Shown: one piece after another, positions 36,555 through 45,538 of the stretch
Position numbering within the stretch: the first letter of the stretch is position 1
Layout: each line of letters opens with the position of its first letter
From: Candidatus Ozemobacteraceae bacterium
GTDB lineage: Bacteria > Muiribacteriota > Ozemobacteria > Ozemobacterales > Ozemobacteraceae
Reading direction: 5' to 3'
DNA: 64,000 nucleotides
NCBI GenBank assembly: GCA_035373905.1
Contig: DAOSOK010000025.1
Span: 20,253-84,252, forward strand
The notes under the pieces: generated by a model
Database searches by the model: none
What the model saw: the letters and a program-made list of their open reading frames with translations, nothing else
Told to the model about the DNA's origin: nothing
Translations under genes and position numbers: made by a program

Positions 36555-37472
36555 ATGAACCAAGATTCTCGGGTCGGTATCGTCATGCTGACCTGGAACC
36601 AGAAGCAGATGACGTTCGAGGGACTCGATGCGCTGCGACGTCTCGACGGGCCGAAACCCCGGGTCGTTCTCGTCGATAACGGGAGCGTCGACGGCACCTG
36701 CGAAGCAGTCAGGGCCGCGTATCCAGAGGTCGAGGTGCTCGGACTTCCCGAGAACAAAGGGTTCTGCGCAGCGAACAATCGGGGCGCCGAGCTTTTTCTG
36801 AAGGATCCGTCGATCGAATACGTGCTGTTCGTGAATAACGACATCGATCTCGAGCCGGACTGCGTGAACCGGCTCGTCTCCTTCATGGACGCGACCCCGT
36901 CCGCCGGGGCCTGCGGACCCCTGATTTTCTACGATTCCCCGCGCGACGTCGTCTGGGCCGCGGGCGGCCGCATCTTCACCGACCTGATGTGGTTCCCGCC
37001 GATCCTCCGCGACAGGCCCTGGCGGTGCGGGAACACGCCGCGGCGCGTCGGGTATATCCACGGCTGCGCGCTGCTGGTGCGGCGTTCGGTGATCGAGACG
37101 ATCGGCATGTTCGACGAGCGGTTCTTCATCTACCACGACGAGGTCGACTGGTGCCACCGCATGGCGAAGGCCGGCTGGGACGTCTGGCTCGTTCCGGCCG
37201 CGCGGCTGTATCACAAGGTCTCCCAGGTCGTCGGCCAGCACAGCCCGATGATGATCTACTATACCTCTCGCAATAAATTGCTGTTCTGGTGGAAGCACGG
37301 CCGCCTGTCGGACATTCCGAAATTCTACGCATTCCATCTCTGGAAACTGGTCCGCATCTTCGCCCGCGCCGGCTCCCCCTGGGCGCTGGTCTCGCTCTTC
37401 AAAGCCCTGCTCGACGCCGTCACCGGCGCCTTCGGCCGCGGCCATATCGAAGCCGCGCGAAAGAAGAACTGA
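36555..37472 (+). CDS. Family 2 glycosyltransferase (rhamnosyltransferase-like)
   Basis: About 305 aa, GT-A fold inverting glycosyltransferase. VGIVMLTWNQ opens the Rossmann part, VDNGSVDGT near 40 binds nucleotide, the DxD-like NNDIDLEPD near 90 binds metal, and ERFFIYHDEVDWCHRM near 190 supplies the catalytic base, as in the rhamnosyltransferase-like group. The C-terminus has amphipathic helices for membrane contact. The start is uncertain: ATG 36555 places the conserved N-terminus correctly; ATG 36537 is possible, and neither has a good ribosome site. Leads the surface-glycan-like cluster. Confidence 0.85.
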   Translation: MNQDSRVGIVMLTWNQKQMTFEGLDALRRLDGPKPRVVLVDNGSVDGTCEAVRAAYPEVEVLGLPENKGFCAANNRGAELFLKDPSIEYVLFVNNDIDLEPDCVNRLVSFMDATPSAGACGPLIFYDSPRDVVWAAGGRIFTDLMWFPPILRDRPWRCGNTPRRVGYIHGCALLVRRSVIETIGMFDERFFIYHDEVDWCHRMAKAGWDVWLVPAARLYHKVSQVVGQHSPMMIYYTSRNKLLFWWKHGRLSDIPKFYAFHLWKLVRIFARAGSPWALVSLFKALLDAVTGAFGRGHIEAARKKN

Positions 37473-37473
37473 G

Positions 37474-38454
37474 ATGGACCTCGATCCGTTCAAGCGGTGG
37501 ATGTGGCTGAGGACGCTGTATCTGAAATGGCGTCTTCCCGTCCGATATCCGTTGATTCTCAACATCGAGCCGACGAACCGGTGCAACCTCGCCTGCGCGA
37601 TGTGCCCGCGCTCGATCAGCGGCCGCCCGGTCGCCGACATGGAGTGGGGGCTGTTCGAGAGGCTCGTCTATGAACTAAAACGGGAAGGGCCGATCCTGAA
37701 GGTGTTCCTCCAGAAAGACGGCGAACCGCTCCTGCACCCGAAGATCGCGCAGATGGTCGAGATGCTTGCCGACGCCCGCGCCGCCAAATCGATCGGTATT
37801 ATAACGAATGGTACACTTCTTAGCGAGGACATGTTTGCCGATCTCGCGGCGGCCGGCCTCGACGACCTGATCGTCAGCATCGACGCCGTCGAACCCGCGG
37901 GGTATGAAAAACTCAAGGGGGCGAATGCTTACGAACGCGTCGTGGCCAACGTCGAGAGGGCGATCGCGATGAAGCGCGAGCACAACCTGAAAAAGCCCCT
38001 CATCAAGGCGCGCATGGTCGAGCGTCGGGGCCATGAGACAGACGTCGAAGCGTTCCGGCGACGCTGGACAGGAAAAGCCGACATGGTCGACATCACGCCG
38101 TATCACACCTGGATCGGCGCGGTCGGCGACGAGCGATGTTACGGCCGCGACGGCCGGTATCCCTGCTCGCTTCTCTGGTATACCGGCATCGTCAACTCCG
38201 ACGGCCAGGTCTCACCCTGCTGCATCGATTACGAATGCCGCGGCTCGCTGGGCCGGGTGGGGAAGGGCGGTTTCAAGGAAATCTGGAACGGAAAAGCCCT
38301 GCATGATCTTCGCATGAAGCATCTGAAGGGCGAATACGGCAGGACCGCGATCTGCGGCAACTGTGAATACTGGCTGATCAAGGAGGACATCGGCGCCTGG
38401 CTGCGCCGTATCTATAGAGTATCGAATACACCCGCGACCGGAGGCGGCAGATGA
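37474..38454 (+). CDS. Radical SAM protein with SPASM-type domain
   Basis: 326 aa. Radical SAM cluster motif CNLACAMC (CxxxCxxC) near residue 34; GEPLLHP near 75; C-terminal SPASM-like cysteines (PCCIDYEC near 248, ICGNCEYW near 295) that would hold auxiliary 4Fe-4S clusters. Such enzymes modify peptides, sugars or lipids; the substrate here is unknown, but two glycosyltransferases in the same run suggest a glycan or glycolipid. It starts 1 nt after the GT stop and overlaps the next gene by 4 nt (ATGA). Confidence 0.88.
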   Translation: MDLDPFKRWMWLRTLYLKWRLPVRYPLILNIEPTNRCNLACAMCPRSISGRPVADMEWGLFERLVYELKREGPILKVFLQKDGEPLLHPKIAQMVEMLADARAAKSIGIITNGTLLSEDMFADLAAAGLDDLIVSIDAVEPAGYEKLKGANAYERVVANVERAIAMKREHNLKKPLIKARMVERRGHETDVEAFRRRWTGKADMVDITPYHTWIGAVGDERCYGRDGRYPCSLLWYTGIVNSDGQVSPCCIDYECRGSLGRVGKGGFKEIWNGKALHDLRMKHLKGEYGRTAICGNCEYWLIKEDIGAWLRRIYRVSNTPATGGGR

Positions 38455-39941
38455 GCAGTTCGACCACCAAACCGTCGGGAACCATCCCGCCCTTGCGGCG
38501 CCCCCTGCGCGTCGCCTTCGTCAACCCGCCATTCCTGCCCGACTACTCGAGAGGCCAGCGCTCGCCGGCCGTCACCCGGAGCGGAACGCTGTATTACCCG
38601 ATGTGGCTCGCAGCCGCGGCTGCGCACGCCATCCGTCTCGGCCACGAAGTCGAGCTGATCGACGCGGTCGCCATCGGCAAGAGCCACGACGATACGATCG
38701 CGCGGCTCCGGGCGTTCGCGCCCCACCTGGTTCTCGTCGAGGCCGCCACGCCCAGCATCGAGAACGATCTCGCGTTCGCGGCGCGGGCGAAAAACGCGTG
38801 CGCGCCGGCGAGCGTGTTCGTGTGCGGAACCCACGTGTCCGCGCTTCCCGGCGAGTCGCTGGCGCTTCAGCCGTCGATCGACGGGGCAGTGATCGGAGAA
38901 TACGAGATTCCGCTCGAACAGATTCTGGACTGCCTGGCCGAAGGTCGCGCCGTGGAAGGTGGCGAGGGCGTTCACCTGCCAGGCCGGCCGGCGGCTCCGC
39001 GGACAAGGTACTTCGAGAATCTCGATGCGCGGCCGTTTCTGAGCGAGGTCTATCACCGGTTTCTGCCGATCTCGAGATATTTCAACCCGAATGCGCACCA
39101 TCCGATGGTTTCCATCCTGTCGGGCCGCGGCTGTCCGTTCCGATGCACGTTCTGCGTGTTTCCCCAGACCCTCACCGGCCACGAATACAGGAAACGTTCG
39201 GTCGATTCGCTGATCGAGGAGTTCCGCTGGATCGCCGAACACATGCCCCAGGTGCGCGGCGTCTTCATCGAGGACGACACGTTCACGGCAGACAGGAAGC
39301 GCGTCGCCGAGTTCTGCCGGAAACTTCGCGAACTGCGACTGCCGCTGAGCTGGACGGTGAACGCCCGCGCCGATGTCGATCTCGATACCCTGCGCGCGAT
39401 GAAGGGCGCCGGCCTGCGGGGCGTCTGCGTCGGCTTCGAGTCGGGGAGCCAGGAGCTTCTCGATCGTATTCGCAAAGGCACGAGCATCGCCTCGATGGAG
39501 CGATTCGCTGCCGATGCCCGCACCGCCGGCATCAAGGTTCACGGCTGTTTCATCGTCGGCCTGCCCGGCGAAACGCGCGTGACGCTGCAGCAGACTCTCC
39601 AGTTCGCCCTGCGGCTTCCTCTCGATACGGCGCAGTTCTACCCCCTGATGGTCTACCCGGGAACCGAAGCCTTCGATTGGGCGAAAGCGAACGGCATGCT
39701 CACGGCGGATCGGTGGCGGGACTGGTTGTCTTCTGATGGTCTCCACCAGTGCGTCGTCAGGTCCGCCGATCTGACGAGCGCCCACCTGGTGCGCTTCTGC
39801 AATCATGCGAGACGGAAGTTCTATCTGCGGCGCTCGTATCTGCTCGCCACCGCCTGGCGGGTTCTCTCCGACGCCGAAGAGCGGCATCGCGTGGTCCGCT
39901 CGGCCCGCACGTTCCTTCGGCATCTGTTCCTCGACAGGTGA
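38451..39941 (+). CDS. B12-binding-domain radical SAM protein
   Basis: 496 aa. N-terminal cobalamin-binding-like Rossmann domain (RVAFVNPPFLP, GHEVELIDA, VFVCGTHVSALP; residues ~18-170), radical SAM motif GRGCPFRCTFC near 223, then core elements FIEDDTFTAD and GFESGSQELLDRIRKG and a C-terminal helical part. This architecture is found in methyltransferases and ring-forming enzymes for lipids, antibiotics and pigments (class B/E-like). Substrate unknown. Coupled to the SPASM gene by an ATGA overlap. Confidence 0.87.
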   Translation: MSSSTTKPSGTIPPLRRPLRVAFVNPPFLPDYSRGQRSPAVTRSGTLYYPMWLAAAAAHAIRLGHEVELIDAVAIGKSHDDTIARLRAFAPHLVLVEAATPSIENDLAFAARAKNACAPASVFVCGTHVSALPGESLALQPSIDGAVIGEYEIPLEQILDCLAEGRAVEGGEGVHLPGRPAAPRTRYFENLDARPFLSEVYHRFLPISRYFNPNAHHPMVSILSGRGCPFRCTFCVFPQTLTGHEYRKRSVDSLIEEFRWIAEHMPQVRGVFIEDDTFTADRKRVAEFCRKLRELRLPLSWTVNARADVDLDTLRAMKGAGLRGVCVGFESGSQELLDRIRKGTSIASMERFAADARTAGIKVHGCFIVGLPGETRVTLQQTLQFALRLPLDTAQFYPLMVYPGTEAFDWAKANGMLTADRWRDWLSSDGLHQCVVRSADLTSAHLVRFCNHARRKFYLRRSYLLATAWRVLSDAEERHRVVRSARTFLRHLFLDR

Positions 39942-39953
39942 TGCGGCGTCTGC

Positions 39954-40961
39954 ATGATCGTTCCTGAACCCCTGCAGGTGTCGGTTGTCGTTCCGGCGTT
40001 CAACAGGCCGGAAACGCTGGCCGGCTGTCTCGAAGCCCTTGCTGCCCAGCAAACATCTCGAACCTGGGAAGTCATCGTCATCGATGATGGCTCCTCCGAC
40101 AATCTGTCGGACGTCGAATCGAGATTCAAGGAACGAATACCGCTTACCTGGGTGAGGATGCCCGTAAACGGCGGCCCTGCGCGTGCGAGAAATGCGGGCA
40201 TCGGGAAGGCGAGGGGAGAGATCGTTCTGTTCACCGACGCAGACTGCCGGCCCGAACCGGGCTGGATCGATGCGTTATCAGCCCCGTTCGACGATCCCGG
40301 GGTGACCGGGGCGAAGGGCGTCTACAAAACCGCACAGACGGATCTCTGGGCGAAGCTGGCGCAGCTCGAGTTCGAAGAGCGGTTCGAGCTTCTTTCCGGT
40401 CAGCCTGACATCGATTTCGTCGACTCGTATTCCGGGGGGTTCAGGCGGGCGGCGCTCGTGGCCGTCGGCGGGTTCGACACGAGTTTTCCCCGGGCGGACA
40501 ACGAGGACGTCGATCTCTCGTTCCGCATCAAGGCGCTTGGGGGGCGTTTCGTGTTCGTCCCGGGCGCCGTCGTCTGGCATACGCACCGGGAAGGCGCCTG
40601 GCGGTATTTTCTTTTGAAGATCGGCCGCGGCTACTGGCGGATGCGCGTCTACCGCCGGCACCCCGGAAAAGCGGGGCGGGACAGTTATACGCCGTTCAGT
40701 CTGAAAGCCCAGCTCGTTCTTCTTGCGGTTCTGCCCGTTCTTCTGCTTTCGCCGCGTTACCGCCGGCGTCTTCTGCCCGTCTGGCTGATTTCCTGGGTCG
40801 CGACCTGCGTATCGCTAGCACGAATCAGCCTGCGGAGAGATCCCTCGCTCCTTCCCTGGACGCCGGTTCTTCCGTTCGTGCGTGGCGTCGCGCTCATCAT
40901 CGGGATGGTGAAGGGGATCGCAGCCGCAGCAGCAGAACGTCTCCGAGATTCGTCCCGCTAA
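39954..40961 (+). CDS. Family 2 glycosyltransferase with C-terminal membrane segments
   Basis: 335 aa. GT-A motifs: VSVVVPAFNRPETL at the N-terminus, IDDGSSDN near 42, TDADCRP near 92 (DxD), and RADNEDVDLSFR near 182. The C-terminal ~100 residues hold two or three hydrophobic stretches (LVLLAVLPVLLLSP, LLPVWLISWVATCV), so it is an inner-membrane enzyme. It begins 12 nt after the B12 radical SAM gene. The 3' end overlaps the convergent glycerate kinase gene by 65 nt. Confidence 0.87.
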   Translation: MIVPEPLQVSVVVPAFNRPETLAGCLEALAAQQTSRTWEVIVIDDGSSDNLSDVESRFKERIPLTWVRMPVNGGPARARNAGIGKARGEIVLFTDADCRPEPGWIDALSAPFDDPGVTGAKGVYKTAQTDLWAKLAQLEFEERFELLSGQPDIDFVDSYSGGFRRAALVAVGGFDTSFPRADNEDVDLSFRIKALGGRFVFVPGAVVWHTHREGAWRYFLLKIGRGYWRMRVYRRHPGKAGRDSYTPFSLKAQLVLLAVLPVLLLSPRYRRRLLPVWLISWVATCVSLARISLRRDPSLLPWTPVLPFVRGVALIIGMVKGIAAAAAERLRDSSR

Positions 40962-42213
40962 AAAAGGCCGGATAGAGCCTGTTTCGCGACTCGAGCCAGG
41001 CTGCCGCATCGAAGGTTCGAACGGCGTTCGCAAGTTCCTCGACGGATGAGTTCGCGATATCATCAGACGTCAGAAAACCGCCGGCCGAGGAGGAATTTCC
41101 GTCGTGACCGTCCGTTGCAAGCACGGCAACGTCGATCTTTAGGCCTTGTTGCTTCGCTCCCGAAGCGAGTTCGAGAACGAGGGACGTCGCCCGCCCGCCC
41201 CGGCCTGGTATTATACCATGAGGTATATAGACTTCCAGTTCTCCGTAAAAGAGCACCCATGCGTCCTCGATTTCCTCGCGGATCGCCCCAAGATGTTTAC
41301 ATAATATTTCTACCCACGATGTTCGTTCGCCCGACATCGGAAACGGGGACAGGCATGCGGGGTGTCCCGAGCCGCGGATGATGTCGGCAAGACGTTCCGC
41401 CATCATTCGCGGACTTGCGATGCAGTGAAACCGGTACCGGTTCTCGTCGAACATCCCCGGTTTGAGTGTCTCCTGCAGACGCCCCGCACGGCCGTCGGAG
41501 AGGAAGCGGAGCGCATTTTCCGGAAATCCGGCGATTCCAGAGGCGATCTCGAATGCGTCGGCGAAGGTCGTCGGATCGGGCGAGAAGGGGCCGGACCCGA
41601 TGTCATGCGGATGATCTCCCGGGACATCGGAGATGGCGAGCACCGTCACCACGGCGCCGCGTTCGAGAAGCACGCGAAGCAGGTTCCCGCCCTTGACCGC
41701 CGAGATGTGTCTTCTGACGGTATTCACTTCGCCGATAGGCCGGCCCGATGAAACGAGTGATGTATATACTGATATAATATCATCATCTCTTAACGGAGGG
41801 ACGGGGCTTTCAAACAGCGAAGACGCGCCTCCGGAGATCAGCGCGAGAACGTGTCTTCCCGGCTCCATCCGTTCGGCGGCCCGAAGGGCGTGGCGGGCGG
41901 CCTCGAACGATCCGGCATCGGGATACGGATGGCCGGCCGGAAAGAAGGCCGCAGTCACGCCTTCAGGGACGAGCGGTTCGGCGCCAGTTCCGGCGGGAGC
42001 GACGCAGATGACGGAACGGGGTAGGGCGATTCCCTCGCGGAAAAGCGCGCCCGCGAGCATTTCCCGGGAGGCCTTTCCGACGGCGATGATATGATCCGGA
42101 TCGCGGATGTCCCGCGGAAGATGACGACGGACGCATTCGCGCGTGTCCGCGGCTTCGATGAGGATATCCGGCAACTGCCGCAGGAGTTCGGAGCCCTTCC
42201 GTTCATCAGCCAT
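40897..42213 (-). CDS. Glycerate 2-kinase (MOFRL/DUF4147 family)
   Basis: 438 aa. ATP:D-glycerate 2-phosphotransferase type, cytoplasmic, feeding glycerate into glycolysis. DUF4147 N-domain: HIIAVGKASREM near 41, LISGGASSLFE near 107, VNTVRRHISAVKGG near 145; C-terminal MOFRL domain with VAVLATDGHDGNSSSAGG near 370 and GTNLGDVLL near 423. No ribosome site; a TGA-TATCAT extended -10 sits 7 nt before the ATG, suggesting a leaderless mRNA. The 3' end overlaps the convergent glycosyltransferase by 65 nt. Confidence 0.88.
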   Translation of the reverse strand: MADERKGSELLRQLPDILIEAADTRECVRRHLPRDIRDPDHIIAVGKASREMLAGALFREGIALPRSVICVAPAGTGAEPLVPEGVTAAFFPAGHPYPDAGSFEAARHALRAAERMEPGRHVLALISGGASSLFESPVPPLRDDDIISVYTSLVSSGRPIGEVNTVRRHISAVKGGNLLRVLLERGAVVTVLAISDVPGDHPHDIGSGPFSPDPTTFADAFEIASGIAGFPENALRFLSDGRAGRLQETLKPGMFDENRYRFHCIASPRMMAERLADIIRGSGHPACLSPFPMSGERTSWVEILCKHLGAIREEIEDAWVLFYGELEVYIPHGIIPGRGGRATSLVLELASGAKQQGLKIDVAVLATDGHDGNSSSAGGFLTSDDIANSSVEELANAVRTFDAAAWLESRNRLYPAFFSGTNLGDVLLLRLRSPSPSR

Positions 42214-42220
42214 GCGGGAG

Positions 42221-42229
42221 ATGATATCA
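42221..42229 (-). promoter_or_regulatory. Extended -10 (TGa-TATCAT) of the glycerate kinase gene
   Basis: On the minus strand TGA-TATCAT ends 7 nt before ATG 42213, so the transcript would begin at or next to the start codon. Confidence 0.45.
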
Positions 42230-42309
42230 GATGTTCAGAATCCTGCGCGCGGCTCTGACATTATGGTATCTTCGTTGGTGCAACCCAGAACGACGGAATG
42301 GAATGACGA

Positions 42310-42501
42310 GTGGCTGAACAGACAAAAGAACAGAACAACGGAACCGGCTTTCTGATCGGGCTGCTGCTCACGACGATGGTGCTGGGCATTCTCGTCCTGG
42401 CCGTCAAGTCGGATTACCGTATCGACCAGAACCTGGCCTCGAACGAGGAATACTATTCGAACGTCGGCGTCGAAGACGAATCCGGCGACGATCGGAACTG
42501 A
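42310..42501 (+). CDS. Small single-span membrane protein
   Basis: 63 aa, GTG start. One membrane helix at residues ~12-33 (GFLIGLLLTTMVLGILVLAV), polar N-terminus and acidic C-terminus (EDESGDD). It is 1 nt upstream of the comEC-like gene, so it is likely co-transcribed and perhaps a small partner of the uptake channel. No family recognised. Confidence 0.6.
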   Translation: MAEQTKEQNNGTGFLIGLLLTTMVLGILVLAVKSDYRIDQNLASNEEYYSNVGVEDESGDDRN

Positions 42502-42502
42502 C

Positions 42503-45500
42503 GTGACGACGTTCATCATCCTGACGCTGGCATACGTCGCCGGCATGTCGACGGTGAGCCTGCTCGGCATCGCGGGCGGCCCCTTCTTCCTGCTGCTGGC
42601 CGCGATGTTTTTCGCCGCGGCGGCGATCCCTTTCTGGCAACAGCACGGCGACAAGCTTTCCGCCGGCGAGATCGGAGACATCGCGGAAGACGAGAACCCG
42701 GTACCCGTTCTTTCGATTCTTCTGCTGACCGGCGCCTGTTTCTTTTTCGGCATGTTCCGCTATGGGACGGCGCTCAACGTGCTCTCGCCGCACCACGTCG
42801 ACCGCGTCATCGATTCGAGCAACCCGTTTGGAAAATGGCGCGTCGTCGGCCGGGTGATTGAAGAACCGACGCTGAAGAACGATTATCTCGAAGTCATCAT
42901 CGCCCCCGATACGGCGCAGGAGATCATCTCCACCAGGCAGCAGAAACCGCGCGCAGCCACATCCGGAAAAGGGAAAGGAAAAGGGAAAGGGAAGGGACGC
43001 AAACCGTCATCCACCCTCCAGCCCGCTCTCGATTCTCAGGTTGCATCCGAAACCACTGCGGCGACCGACCTCGCTCCCGAAACGCCCCCGCCCGACGAGA
43101 AGACCATCGACGACGGCCTGATCCTGGCCCAGGTCTTCGAGGAAAACGATGCGTTCAAGCTTCTGAAATTCAACCAGCGGATCGAGATCAGCGGGCACTT
43201 TTCCGTTCCGTCGGCCGCCCGCAACCCCGGCAGCCTCGATTATCAGCGGTCTCTCCGGAACCGCGGCATCTTCCGGACCGTCCGGATCGCCGGTCGCGGC
43301 GCCCGCCTCGAGATCATCGAGGACGACCCGAGCGGCTCGCCCTGGTACCGGTTCGCCCTGTATCTTCGCACCTCGATTCTCGGCGTCATCAAGCAGACGA
43401 TGCCGTACCCGGAATCCTCGTTCCTCGGCGGCGTTCTTCTCGGCCTGAGAGGCGGCCTCCCGCCGCAGGTGACGACCGAATTCCGCAAGACCGGCGTTTC
43501 GCACGTTCTCGCCGTCTCAGGCCTTCACGTCACGATCATCGCCGGCATGTTCTACGGGTTGTTCGTGATGTTCGGCGTTCCGCTGCGGATTTTCTCGCCG
43601 ATCATCGTCTTCTTCCTGTTCACTTTCGCGCTCATCGTCGGCTGGCCGAGCTCCGCGGTTCGCGCCGCCCTCATGAACAGCCTCTTTCTGCTGTCGCGCG
43701 CCTATCTCGGCGACCGCGGCTTCCGGGCGTCGATCATCTTCGCCCTCTCCGTCGCGGCGGCCTACATCCTGACCGTCAACCCGCTCCAGCTCACCGAGCC
43801 GAGCTTCGTTCTCTCGTTCATGGCGATCTACGCTCTGGCGATGTTCTCGGAACCCGCCGAAAAACTGCTTCGCGAATGCCTGCGCGGTCCCGGCCTCGCC
43901 TTCGCGTTCGGGGCTGTCGCGCTGCTGTATCTCGTCGTGGTGCTGAAGCGCGATCTCGTGCTCGCGCCGTATTTTTTTCCAGGTATTGCCTTATATATAC
44001 TAGCATCAGTTATTGTATCGCGGCGCTTTTCACGGGTTTCCGGCTTCCAGAGTTTCAGCTTCGAAATGCTGCCGCAGTGGCTGATCGGCTTCACCTCCTC
44101 CCAGATCGCGATTTTCCTCGCCATGATGGGCCCGCTCTCGGCCTACTATTTCGGCTCGATGTCCCTCTCGGCGCCGATCGCGAACATGATCGCGATCCCA
44201 CTCATCGGCGTCATCGTCCAGGTCGGCCTGATCGCCGGCCTCATCGGCTCGTTCGTTCCTGTCGTCGGCCTCCACCTCGCCCTCGTGATCAATGCGGCGA
44301 ACTGGCTCGCGGTCAAATTTTTCCTGGGCATGGCCCACTTCTTCGCCCTGGTCATCCCGTTTCCCCGCGTTTCTCAGCCGGGCATCGGCCTCCTGCTCCT
44401 CTACTACGCCCTCCTGCACCTGTATTTCTTTTGGGACGAACTGTCGACATATGCATCGGCGCTGTGGGCCGCCGTCGTCGACCTCTGGGAAGACCCCGAC
44501 TACAAGTGGGGCCTCGGCCTCATCGCCGCAGGCGGCATCGCCGTCTTCGCCTTCCTCGCCGTCTTCGGGGTCTCGCGCGTCGAAAGTCGGCCGTCGATGC
44601 GTCTCACGATGCTCGACGTCGGGTTCGGGGCCTCGCTTCTTTATGAAAAAGACGGCAAGACGCTCCTCGTCGATGCCGGGTATCGAGACACGTTCTCGGG
44701 GTACGACGTCGGGGAACGCGTGATTCAGCCTGCCCTTTCCTCGAAAATGACGAACGCCCTCGACGCCGTCGTCCTCACGTCTGCGCTCCCGGAACGCATT
44801 TCGGGCCTGCTCTCGGTCCTCGATAATTACCGCGTGCGCGCCATTTACGCCCCGTTCGAGATTCCGACCGACGGGAAGCGCGTTCCCTTCGGCGAATATG
44901 TCCGGCGGTTTTCCCTCGCCGACATGAAGGTCGAAGGCGATTACAAGAAGGGCATCTACCTCTCGTCCCCCCCGAACTATTATTGGGAACAGGCCGCGGA
45001 CTCGTTCAACGCGTTGGTCAAGGCCGTGAACAAATACCGCATTCCCGTCCATCCCCTCGTCGCGGGCGTCCGCATCGATGGGTTCGGCGATTCCGTCGAG
45101 ATCCTCGCCCCCGCGACCTTCACACCTCGCTTCTCCTGCTATTACGACGGCGCCGCCCTGCTGTTCAAAGAAGGCGGCGACCGTATCGCCTACGCACCGG
45201 GCAACGCGTATCTCTTCGAAAAAGCGCTTCCCGCCGAACTGAACGGCCTTCTTCTCGCCGATCTGCCGTATCCCTACGAAAAGTTCGCCGAGTATGTCCG
45301 CGCGACGAAGCCTGAATGGGTCGGCATCAGCTTCCGTAAGCCTTCCTCCTGGCTGATGGAACGATATTACATGCAAAAGCTCCTCGACGGCCGCTCGATC
45401 CAGTTCAACCGCCGCAGTCGCGACCTGCCGCTGCCGGTGTATCGCACCGAGCGGTACGGCGCCATCCAGGTCACGGCGCGCCAGGGAAAATTGTATACGA

Positions 45501-45538
45501 AAACATATATCAATCCCGTAAGCGAGGAGGCCAGATGA
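42503..45538 (+). CDS. comEC: ComEC/Rec2-type DNA uptake channel with degenerate metallo-beta-lactamase domain
   Basis: 1011 aa. Inner-membrane channel moving single-stranded DNA into the cytoplasm. Order: N-terminal spans (residues ~1-30, ~65-85); DUF4131-like OB region interrupted by a Gly-Lys low-complexity insert near 155-172; Competence domain with LLGLRGGLPPQV and LAVSGLHVTIIAG near 340; many spans to ~690; C-terminal metallo-beta-lactamase fold ~697-1011. In the last, LDVGFGASLL replaces LDVGQGDAxL and LTSALPERISG replaces the HxHxDH ligand motif, so it should not bind metals. GTG start. Followed by ComEA-like and an intact separate MBL protein. Confidence 0.9.
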   Translation: MTTFIILTLAYVAGMSTVSLLGIAGGPFFLLLAAMFFAAAAIPFWQQHGDKLSAGEIGDIAEDENPVPVLSILLLTGACFFFGMFRYGTALNVLSPHHVDRVIDSSNPFGKWRVVGRVIEEPTLKNDYLEVIIAPDTAQEIISTRQQKPRAATSGKGKGKGKGKGRKPSSTLQPALDSQVASETTAATDLAPETPPPDEKTIDDGLILAQVFEENDAFKLLKFNQRIEISGHFSVPSAARNPGSLDYQRSLRNRGIFRTVRIAGRGARLEIIEDDPSGSPWYRFALYLRTSILGVIKQTMPYPESSFLGGVLLGLRGGLPPQVTTEFRKTGVSHVLAVSGLHVTIIAGMFYGLFVMFGVPLRIFSPIIVFFLFTFALIVGWPSSAVRAALMNSLFLLSRAYLGDRGFRASIIFALSVAAAYILTVNPLQLTEPSFVLSFMAIYALAMFSEPAEKLLRECLRGPGLAFAFGAVALLYLVVVLKRDLVLAPYFFPGIALYILASVIVSRRFSRVSGFQSFSFEMLPQWLIGFTSSQIAIFLAMMGPLSAYYFGSMSLSAPIANMIAIPLIGVIVQVGLIAGLIGSFVPVVGLHLALVINAANWLAVKFFLGMAHFFALVIPFPRVSQPGIGLLLLYYALLHLYFFWDELSTYASALWAAVVDLWEDPDYKWGLGLIAAGGIAVFAFLAVFGVSRVESRPSMRLTMLDVGFGASLLYEKDGKTLLVDAGYRDTFSGYDVGERVIQPALSSKMTNALDAVVLTSALPERISGLLSVLDNYRVRAIYAPFEIPTDGKRVPFGEYVRRFSLADMKVEGDYKKGIYLSSPPNYYWEQAADSFNALVKAVNKYRIPVHPLVAGVRIDGFGDSVEILAPATFTPRFSCYYDGAALLFKEGGDRIAYAPGNAYLFEKALPAELNGLLLADLPYPYEKFAEYVRATKPEWVGISFRKPSSWLMERYYMQKLLDGRSIQFNRRSRDLPLPVYRTERYGAIQVTARQGKLYTKTYINPVSEEAR

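Noticed and set aside
40897..40961. 65-nt overlap of glycosyltransferase and glycerate kinase ends as a sign of a frameshift
   Set aside because: Both proteins keep family-typical ends; long convergent overlaps of tails are ordinary in compact genomes.
42960..43000. GGAAAAGGGAAAGG repeats considered as a CRISPR-like or tandem-repeat array
   Set aside because: Units are 6 bp, without spacers, and lie in frame within ComEC encoding Gly-Lys repeats.
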